Part shown: one piece after another, positions 58,763-64,000 of the stretch
Layout of the letters: the number at the start of each line of letters is the position of its first letter
How positions within the stretch are numbered: the first letter of the stretch is position 1
Assembly (NCBI GenBank): GCA_031763025.1
Contig: JASSKH010000028.1
Span: 4,974,075-5,038,074 of the forward strand
Origin: Macrocystis pyrifera
Lineage: Eukaryota > Sar > Phaeophyceae > Laminariales > Laminariaceae
DNA length: 64,000 nt
Reading direction: 5' to 3'
The notes under the pieces: model-generated
Seen by the model: the letters and a program-made list of their open reading frames with translations, nothing else
Databases searched by the model: none
What the model was told of the DNA's origin: nothing
Translations under genes and position numbers: made by a program

Positions 58763-60103
58763 ATGAAGCGTCTTCCGCCACGGTTCAATGGCCGAGACCG
58801 GCCGCGTACCAGCTTCATTGCAGGCGGCGGTCGCGCGCTGCCCCCCAGGACCCCCCCCCTCTCTTACTCGATCCCGGAAGCTGGACACCGCCCCACCTCC
58901 TCCAGCGGCCACGGGGGAACTGGCGACAGCTCTGTGGCCGGAGACCGCGCTCGCAGCCGCGCTGGCGACCAGGCCCGCCAGCGCACGAGGGTTGGAGGGG
59001 ATCCGGCCGGCCCGGACAGCAGGCTCCGCCGGCGCTCGGGCGGGGACACGGGTGGCAGTTCGTCTCGGCGCAATGGGACTGGACGGAGAAAAAACCGGTG
59101 GAAGGGGAAGGAGCGATCGGGTGACGGTCGGTACGGCCCGCGGGACAACTCTAGTCGAGCTACTTCCCCCAGCTCTTCCTCGGACGGCAACACCAGAGCC
59201 CCCGTTCCAGCGAAGCACGCCATCAGCAAGAGGCAAGTGATCCCCTCGCTGGCTGAGGTTGCTTCTTCCGCCGCGCGTCTTGGTCGTTTGACCATGCCCG
59301 ATGACCGCGCCTTGCCTGTGTCATCTAACCTTGCTCACGACCGAACTTCGGCGATCGACTCCGCCGCCGCTGCCGCCGCGAAACTGCACGCTGCCGACGT
59401 ACAACGGGCGTACAAACGCCTGGGACTGAAGGACATTTCGCGCATTTCTGTCTTGCCTTTCCCCTCCTCGATCGACCCTTGCGAGGCCGCACAGCAACTC
59501 ATGCGTTCGGTAAAGGCCTCCGCCTCTGATATTCTCATGATGTGCAACGATGGCAGCCATGAAGGCCTTAGTTCTACTAACTGGATCCCCGGTTGGGAGT
59601 ACCCTCTCAAGAAATCCTTCGCGCGCGCCATCACGCCTGACAAGCCTACGACCGCCCTTCTCACTACCTTGATGGACGATTTATTTGGACAGGTGTCGCG
59701 CGCCCTCGCAGCAGGATCGTCGGGACCGGAGGCGTTCACGCTCCTCCTGAGGTTGCTGAGCAACCACTTTGACCGCACCAACACGGGGGCCAGCTACACC
59801 AAGTTGCATAAGTTTGGCTTGGCTAACGGGACCCCTTTTTGCGATTTTAGTCGTGCATTGCGAGGGGTAGTGTCCGCAGCGACGGGGACTGAGCGTGTTT
59901 TGGCACCGGGGGTGGAGGTCGTTTTGGAGGTAGTTCGGATGGCAGCGAACGAGCAGTACCCTAGCTTGATGCCGACGCTGTACCCGGGAGTTTTGGCGAC
60001 GGTTTCGAGGCCGTTCGGCACTTTGGACGCCATGTGGTTAGCTTTCGAGACTGTTGCGAATAATAAGACACCTGCTGTCAACGGCGAAACATATTTTTCT
60101 TAG
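58763..60103 (+). CDS. gag: Gag basic linker and capsid-like region
   Basis: Of 446 codons, residues of about 1-160 are Gly/Arg/Ser-rich and probably disordered. From about 280 to the end the protein is globular, with words characteristic of retrotransposon capsid regions: LLTTLMDDLFGQVSRAL, GTPFCDFSRALRGVV, QYPSLMPTLYPG near residue 398, and MWLAFETVANNKTPAVNG at the end. It stops at TAG 60,101-60,103, but the same frame continues open to the zinc knuckle, so the stop interrupts one protein. The frame differs by +1 from the preceding Gag segment; the change must lie between about 58,740 and 58,840. The capsid role is inferred from family layout and the following CCHC motif. Confidence 0.7.
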   Translation: MKRLPPRFNGRDRPRTSFIAGGGRALPPRTPPLSYSIPEAGHRPTSSSGHGGTGDSSVAGDRARSRAGDQARQRTRVGGDPAGPDSRLRRRSGGDTGGSSSRRNGTGRRKNRWKGKERSGDGRYGPRDNSSRATSPSSSSDGNTRAPVPAKHAISKRQVIPSLAEVASSAARLGRLTMPDDRALPVSSNLAHDRTSAIDSAAAAAAKLHAADVQRAYKRLGLKDISRISVLPFPSSIDPCEAAQQLMRSVKASASDILMMCNDGSHEGLSSTNWIPGWEYPLKKSFARAITPDKPTTALLTTLMDDLFGQVSRALAAGSSGPEAFTLLLRLLSNHFDRTNTGASYTKLHKFGLANGTPFCDFSRALRGVVSAATGTERVLAPGVEVVLEVVRMAANEQYPSLMPTLYPGVLATVSRPFGTLDAMWLAFETVANNKTPAVNGETYFS

Positions 60104-60559
60104 CCTGCTTCTTCGACGGGTGCGCGGTCATCCGCCTCGTCGGGGCCCCGGCCCGCCAATATTGGTCGCGGCCAGAGCCGGACGCTTCCCCAGTCGCCTT
60201 CTTGGCAGACGGGATCGCGCAATAATCCACTTGTGATGAATGTCCACAAATCCATCCCTGATTGCCTCGACCCGTGGCTTGACACCTCTTCCAACTGCTG
60301 GCCCCTTGAAGAACACCACCATGCCGAAGTTCACGCCGTTTGCATGTCCATCCAGACCGAGGACCCTCCCCTCTGGAGCGGCCTACTTTCATCGTCCGCT
60401 CGCGCAGCCGCCCTCAGCGAAAACCGAGGACGCTGTTTAAGCTGTCACGAAGACACACACCCTCTTCGTCAGTGTAGGCACCCTTTTTTAAACCTTACCC
60501 CGACCTCGGAACGCTCGGCGACGACGGCGAGGCGTTCCGTCGTCGGCAAGAACGCATGA
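60104..60559 (+). CDS. gag: Gag nucleocapsid segment with CCHC zinc knuckle
   Basis: In the same frame as the capsid-like region and separated from it only by TAG. CLSCHEDTHPLRQC (60,434-60,475) is an exact CX2CX4HX4C knuckle, the nucleocapsid signature that binds RNA during packaging. After the knuckle this frame runs CRHPF then enters the T6-A3 stretch. Beyond it, this frame becomes Ser/Thr/Arg noise to the TGA at 60,557-60,559, whereas the -1 frame becomes coherent. The first Met in the segment (60,233) is incidental; translation would come from upstream by readthrough, or the TAG is a defect. Confidence 0.75.
   Translation, partial: PASSTGARSSASSGPRPANIGRGQSRTLPQSPSWQTGSRNNPLVMNVHKSIPDCLDPWLDTSSNCWPLEEHHHAEVHAVCMSIQTEDPPLWSGLLSSSARAAALSENRGRCLSCHEDTHPLRQCRHPFLNLTPTSERSATTARRSVVGKNA
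60484..60493 (+). promoter_or_regulatory. Candidate programmed -1 ribosomal frameshift site
   Basis: In the zinc-knuckle frame the codons are CCT TTT TTA AAC. This contains T TTT TTA (60,484-60,490), the HIV-type heptamer, overlapping T TTA AAC (60,487-60,493), the coronavirus-type heptamer, both in the correct phase. A -1 slip at either gives the frame that continues PYPDLGTLGDDGEAF and then a basic tail. The downstream region is GC-rich (GCTCGGCGACGACGGCGAGGC) and could fold as a stimulator. A simple lost base in the T run would look the same. Confidence 0.55.
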
Positions 60560-60861
60560 TCAGACACCGCCACGAGAACAATTCACGACCGAAACAATAC
60601 AACCAGCAGAAACACAGGCGTCGCCCCGGCCCCTCGCGTGGGCAACATCACGGTCAGGGTCAGCAACACAGACAAGGTGATGGCTACAACACACACGCGG
60701 CACGAGGACACCAGCAGTCCCACCCAGGCCATCATGGTGGTTCGATCGCCCCTGCCTCTTCCGCCCCGGCTCCCGTCTCGGGGGTTCGCTACGGCGCCTC
60801 ACATACCTCGGGCGGAAACCCGAATGGACGCCAGCCAGGCACCTTCCGTGCCGGTAACTGA
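60484..60861 (+). CDS. Post-frameshift Gag-Pol basic segment
   Basis: The -1 frame reads DLGTLGDDGEAFRRRQERM and then a His/Gln/Arg/Gly-rich tail (RHRHENNSRPKQYNQQKHRR, RGQHHGQGQQHRQGDG) to TGA at 60,859-60,861. An ATG at 60,556 overlaps the TGA of the knuckle frame (ATGA), so reinitiation is an alternative to frameshifting. The tail is typical of nucleic-acid-binding, disordered nucleocapsid extensions. After the TGA the frame stays open, so the stop again interrupts a longer protein. Confidence 0.55.
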   Translation, partial: FFKPYPDLGTLGDDGEAFRRRQERMIRHRHENNSRPKQYNQQKHRRRPGPSRGQHHGQGQQHRQGDGYNTHAARGHQQSHPGHHGGSIAPASSAPAPVSGVRYGASHTSGGNPNGRQPGTFRAGN

Positions 60862-61872
60862 CAGGTCGACGGCGGTTCGGCTTCTCCTGACCGCCCGCCG
60901 CCAGCATTGTCAGGAGAAACAACCTTGATTTCACAAGATGCTCGCGTCCCAGGCTCGCTCAGTACTCCGCTCCCGCCCCGCGCGTTACTCTGTACTTCGG
61001 ACCGACGCAGCGACTCAGCTCCACAGCTTTTTCCGGGGAGCCCTCGGGCGCCTTCCCCGACGTCGGGAGCCCGCGCCTCAAACGCCGCTCCCCTCATCCT
61101 GGGCACGAGAGCAGGCGCGACAAACGCCTCTCTCCCAAACCACGCACCGCGCAACACGACGGGTGTCGCGCCGTCGCGTCGTTTTTTTCAGCGAGGGTGT
61201 CCCCCTCCTACACCTCCGGGCCATGCGGTGGCGGTCGGTTTGGAGTGCGGCAAGGCGAACACCGAAACCCCGAGATCTCGGTTGAAGCTCGACTCGGCGT
61301 TTCCTCGCAATAACGGTGGCCGCTCCACCCTTTTTCCTATTAAGGAGGAGTCGACAATATTAGCTACCTCGTCCCTCTTCCCCACGAGGTCTACAGGACG
61401 GAAGCTCTCTCCGGTGGACCCTTTGTTGCCCCCCACCCGAGCACCGTTCTTGAAGACGTCTACAGGGTCTGCAGGCCCTCTTTCGTCTTCGCGCACGCCA
61501 CTCCATGTGCGCAGCGCTCCTTCGGCTCCAGTGGAACAGGAAAAACCCGGCACTGTCCGTCGAGCCAGTGGTGACTCCACGGCCTCCGGTCAGATCAACC
61601 GGACAGCATACCCGTTAAATTCGGAAGACTTGCAGCTCTCGTCAAGCAGAACGGGCTCAGAGCCCCCTTTGGTCCAGGACAGAGATCATCGGGTGCAGCA
61701 AGAGAACCTTCTGGCGATTTTTTTGCCTACGGGCAATGGTGACACAGAGCCAGTATATGTAGAACCGGACTCGCCTCGTGCACCAGAGGCTCAGTGTTCT
61801 CAGAGAAGCACACTCCCCCCCCCCACACGCCGCAACTGCGGCCACCGACGACTCGGCACCGTCGATTTTTGA
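60862..61872 (+). CDS. Pol linker, disordered, unknown function
   Basis: In the same frame as the preceding segment and open for more than 330 codons to TGA at 61,870-61,872. It is Pro/Ser/Thr/Arg-rich with no recognised domain; a more ordered stretch near the end includes RVQQENLLAIFLPTGNGD and EPVYVEPDSPRAPE. Coherent coding passes to the +1 frame at the C10 run 61,815-61,824, so the last 17 or so codons and the TGA are probably out of frame. The first Met in this stretch is 60,907. Confidence 0.5.
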   Translation, partial: QVDGGSASPDRPPPALSGETTLISQDARVPGSLSTPLPPRALLCTSDRRSDSAPQLFPGSPRAPSPTSGARASNAAPLILGTRAGATNASLPNHAPRNTTGVAPSRRFFQRGCPPPTPPGHAVAVGLECGKANTETPRSRLKLDSAFPRNNGGRSTLFPIKEESTILATSSLFPTRSTGRKLSPVDPLLPPTRAPFLKTSTGSAGPLSSSRTPLHVRSAPSAPVEQEKPGTVRRASGDSTASGQINRTAYPLNSEDLQLSSSRTGSEPPLVQDRDHRVQQENLLAIFLPTGNGDTEPVYVEPDSPRAPEAQCSQRSTLPPPTRRNCGHRRLGTVDF

Positions 61873-61900
61873 CCCTACTCTCGAGTATACAACGGAGCGG

Positions 61901-62357
61901 GTGGTACTGTTCTGGCAGCCCCCCTCTTATTTTTCGCAGTGGTCCCCCTCGTCTTTTGTCGTCGACGATGTATCATATTCCTGGGCGGAGCAGTATATGA
62001 TGGCTGAAAAGGCTCGCCTTTTCCAGGACCACGGCTCAGCGGAGCGGATTATGGCCTCGCCAGACCACGCGAGCACAAACGCCTCGGTCGAGGCGTGCAT
62101 AACTTCGACTGCGCTATCTGGGACCGTGTTCGGGAAGATGCCGTCCTTGCTGGTAATTTTGCCAAATTCTCGCAGAACCCGGTCATGAAGCAGCCCCTAT
62201 TGAGCACTGGCACCAAAAAATTTTGGCTGAAGCCAGCCCTTTTGATGCCGTGTGGGGCATCGGTTTGCGGGCAGACGACCCCGAAGCTCACGACCCCTCT
62301 CGGTGGCGTGGAAAACATTTGCTCGGTCAAGCTCTTTCCGCCGTTCGCGACACCCTC
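61901..62357 (+). CDS. NADAR (YbiA-like) domain inside the retroelement polyprotein, two frame breaks
   Basis: Three adjacent frames spell one NADAR domain of about 150 residues, the family's usual size. Part 1 (61,901-62,065): VVLFWQPPSYFSQWSPSSF, SWAEQYMMAEKARLFQD, ERIMASPD. Part 2 (to about 62,215): EHKRLGRGVHNFD, IWDRVREDAVLAGN, AKFSQNPVMKQPLLSTG. Part 3: LAEASPFDAVWGIGL, RWRGKHLLGQALSAVR. These are the family's hallmark blocks in the right order. Both breaks need one extra base: near GCCAGACCACGCG (about 62,062) and at the A6-T4 run 62,215-62,224. NADAR proteins act on ADP-ribose-type substrates, and some reverse guanine ADP-ribosylation. It precedes the protease, so it would be part of Gag-Pol. 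Whether this copy is expressed intact is doubtful. Confidence 0.85.
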
Positions 62358-63521
62358 CGATCAAGTGAGGCCGGGTTGGCACACCCCGCCTCTTCTCACC
62401 AATTCTGCACCCCAACCAGACCTGACAGAATTCATGAGATTACACCAGCGCCGCCCCGCCCTTTGGCCGTGGCCCGCGCTTGCCCCGGTCCTCCTTTGGA
62501 GTTTTCGACCTATTTTTCTGACGCGCCGGCTGATCACAGCCCGGAGATTTTGGCTGTCGCACCTAGTGTCGACCCCTCCCTCGCGCTGCCAGAACACGGC
62601 CCCTGCCTCGTCGGGGGCACCATTACCCTCGATGACGCCTCTTTTACAACGAAAATCGCGATTCACAGCGGAGCTGGCGTTCTTGCACCTTTTGGTTGCG
62701 TGGCGCTTCTCGACACTGGCTCCCCGCAGACTTTCATCCGGCGAGATGTTTTGGATCGCATGCACTCGGTTGGTGCGGCCTCCCTCGCGTGCGAGCAGAA
62801 CGGCGCCCCTCGTTCTTGGGGGGGTTTTGGCGAATCGGCCCCTCTGAAGACTTCGACGAGCGTGCGCCTGAGCGTCCAATTTTTTCGAGAAAATGAGCCT
62901 ACTTGCTCCCTCGCAGTTTGGGCCTGCGTGGTCCCCCCCTCGGTGATGCAGCATGCTGTACTATTGGGACGTGACAGCTGGATGCGCTTTAATAGCCGCT
63001 CCTATCGCTCTCTGCCACCTCGACCGTCTGATCAACGCGTTTTTGGCGAGCTGGAGGTAGTTCACCACGCCCCGACAGGCATGTCCGTGTACGCCATCGA
63101 CTCCGCCGCTTCGGGTGGGGGCTTCCATCTACGCTACGAGGGCGCAGCAGGCGTCACCCTGTCAGACGCTCCCCAGCTGCTTGCTGTCAATTTGGTTCGG
63201 AGCGATGGCTCCCCGGCCCTCACTGGACACTACTTGGTCGACATGATGCCCCAGCCCGACCTACCCTCGGTCGAGGAGCGCTTTGTCTCCTCCGGACGGC
63301 AGGTTCTTCCCTTCGTTGGAGTGGCGGCTCTCGAGCCGGGGGATGTCTTCGGCGTCGCCCACGCCCCACTGCTGAGCGTTCCGCTGGACGTTTTGCAGCA
63401 GGACAACCGAGCCCCCAGCCCACTCTCGGGACTAGGTGCGGTGTGTCCGGTTTCAGCAGTTACCCCCCCCCCCCCCTCGCAGCTCCAGCCTCGCCCCCGC
63501 CTGCACTGCTTGAGCGTTTGA
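62358..63521 (+). CDS. Retropepsin-like aspartic protease region
   Basis: The open frame from 62,223 carries the NADAR C-terminus, a Pro-rich linker, then the protease. VALLDTGSPQTFIRRDVL has the catalytic Asp-Thr-Gly at 62,712-62,720, and AVLLGRDSWMRF (about 62,958-62,993) matches the hydrophobic-Gly-x-Asp helix segment that closes the fold. One D-T-G per chain implies that it works as a homodimer, cutting Gag-Pol. About 250 bases separate the closing block from EVVHHAPTGMSVYAI and a further conserved-looking region (QLLAVNLVRSDGSPAL, EERFVSSGRQVLPF) linking to RT. The frame ends at TGA 63,519-63,521, but coherent coding has already moved to the -1 frame at the C14 run 63,463-63,476. Confidence 0.85.
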   Translation, partial: RSSEAGLAHPASSHQFCTPTRPDRIHEITPAPPRPLAVARACPGPPLEFSTYFSDAPADHSPEILAVAPSVDPSLALPEHGPCLVGGTITLDDASFTTKIAIHSGAGVLAPFGCVALLDTGSPQTFIRRDVLDRMHSVGAASLACEQNGAPRSWGGFGESAPLKTSTSVRLSVQFFRENEPTCSLAVWACVVPPSVMQHAVLLGRDSWMRFNSRSYRSLPPRPSDQRVFGELEVVHHAPTGMSVYAIDSAASGGGFHLRYEGAAGVTLSDAPQLLAVNLVRSDGSPALTGHYLVDMMPQPDLPSVEERFVSSGRQVLPFVGVAALEPGDVFGVAHAPLLSVPLDVLQQDNRAPSPLSGLGAVCPVSAVTPPPPSQLQPRPRLHCLSV

Positions 63522-64000
63522 CCTCAGAACAGCGCGCTTCGTTCCTGCGCGTCTGGGCTCGCTTGCCGATACATCTGCGGGAGGTGGCTTTTGATCTCCA
63601 CGGCACAGGCTGGACCCCTGCCGTCATTGAACAGCTGGGGGGCGTTCTCTGCGAATTTCCTGACGTTTTCTCGAAGTCCAAGTCGGATTTTGGTTCCTGC
63701 TCGTTGATGCCTTTCGTGATCTCGGTCCCGGAAAGAAGCGCTCCTGTCACGTCCAGGCCGCACCGCATCAACCCCATCCTGGCCAAGGAAGTGGAGGCCA
63801 CCTTGGATCAGTACCTAGCGGCTGGTCTGATCCAGCACTCGACTTCTCCGTACTCGAGCCCGCTGGTGGTCATCCCGAAGAAGTCTGGAGGCGTTCGGAT
63901 CACCGTGAACTACAAAAAACTCAACCACATCAGCAAACTCAGCCAGCTGCCTATCCCTCGCGTGGACCAAGTCCTCGATTCCCTGGGAAAGGGACGGGTG
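63482..64000 (+). CDS. pol: Reverse transcriptase N-terminus (partial, runs off the window)
   Basis: After the C14 run the frame reads LLERLTSEQRASFLRVW, CEFPDVFSKSKSDFG, then SRPHRINPILAKEVEATLD, YLAAGLIQHSTSPYSSPLV, VIPKKSGGVRITVNYKKLN and LPIPRVDQVLDSLGKGRV. This is the classical Ty3/gypsy pre-RT segment (a P-D-V-F word and a variant of the conserved R-P-R step), the S-P-Y-S-S-P block and the R-I-T-V-N-Y-K-K-L-N block (RT motif 1), followed by the start of motif 2. The catalytic YxDD lies beyond the window. The frame is open to the last base. It would supply cDNA synthesis from the element's RNA. Confidence 0.9.

Larger units (their letters stand above)
55964..64000 (+). mobile_element. 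Ty3/gypsy-type LTR retrotransposon with a NADAR domain, truncated by the window
   Basis: In order on the plus strand: candidate LTR, repeat-rich leader, Gag (Ala-rich region, capsid-like region, CCHC knuckle), linker, NADAR domain, aspartic protease with DTGS, and the beginning of reverse transcriptase. The protease-before-RT order and the RT sequence are of Ty3/gypsy type. GC content and C-rich codons differ sharply from the AT-rich spacer to the left, marking an insertion. The frame changes several times and there are in-frame stops, so this copy looks non-autonomous unless some changes are assembly errors or programmed events. RNase H, integrase and the 3' LTR lie beyond 64,000. Confidence 0.85.

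Noticed and set aside
58181-59236. Long minus-strand frames (up to 351 codons) opposite the retroelement Gag
   Set aside because: They are shadows of GC-rich coding sequence; the plus strand carries the Gag, zinc-knuckle, NADAR, protease and RT motifs.
60101-60103. Retrovirus- or tobamovirus-type TAG readthrough context
   Set aside because: The TAG is followed by CCT, not the known stimulatory contexts, and it splits capsid from nucleocapsid instead of Gag from Pol. Kept only as a possibility under the stop-codon finding.
62215-62224. Programmed -1 frameshift at ACC AAA AAA TTT TGG in the NADAR domain
   Set aside because: The A and T runs are not in the phase needed for an X XXY YYZ heptamer; a missing base in the run explains the break better, and a frameshift inside a folded domain would be odd.

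Overview
This is a window from a eukaryotic nuclear genome. Evidence: a satellite array of at least 41 kb, protein-coding pieces interrupted by GT-AG introns, an interstitial TTAGGG telomere-type tract, and an LTR retrotransposon of Ty3/gypsy type. Nothing is bacterial in style (no operons, no ribosome-binding sites). The GC-rich exons, AT-rich microsatellite-laden spacers, TTAGGG repeat and gypsy element fit a stramenopile, perhaps a brown alga. That lineage call is an inference, not something the sequence proves.

Layout. (1) 1-41,021: one uninterrupted tandem array of a ~134-bp monomer, about 306 copies, running off the left edge of the window. Copies are almost identical on the left and diverge progressively to the right, where segmental duplications of 7, 8 and 13-14 monomers are visible. 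Every ORF in this stretch is a by-product of the repeat. (2) ~41,022-49,500: gene-poor spacer with an AT-rich boundary, simple repeats, a 53-bp GGGTACCC tandem, a dispersed repeat (second copy at 55.4 kb), a tRNA-like remnant, a CCATGG/CCGTGG-rich palindromic field holding four telomere-type units, and a 42-bp minisatellite. (3) ~49,500-54,814: the only area with convincing host-type gene structure. Five plus-strand exons (52,182-54,814) keep one reading frame across well-formed splice sites. A sixth upstream exon is possible, and one or two minus-strand exons belong to another gene. Neither product is recognised. (4) ~55,964-64,000 (runs off the right edge): a retrotransposon read left to right as a repeat-rich leader, an Ala-rich N-terminal Gag region, a Gag capsid-like region, a CCHC zinc knuckle, a linker, a NADAR (YbiA-like) domain, an aspartic protease and the start of reverse transcriptase.

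The two most notable observations are both in the retroelement. A recognisable NADAR domain sits between Gag and protease. The zinc-knuckle frame passes to the next frame exactly at a sequence combining two classical -1 slippery heptamers (T TTT TTA and T TTA AAC). The element also has in-frame stops and frame changes, several at long C or A/T homopolymers, so it is either decaying or the assembly has homopolymer-length errors.
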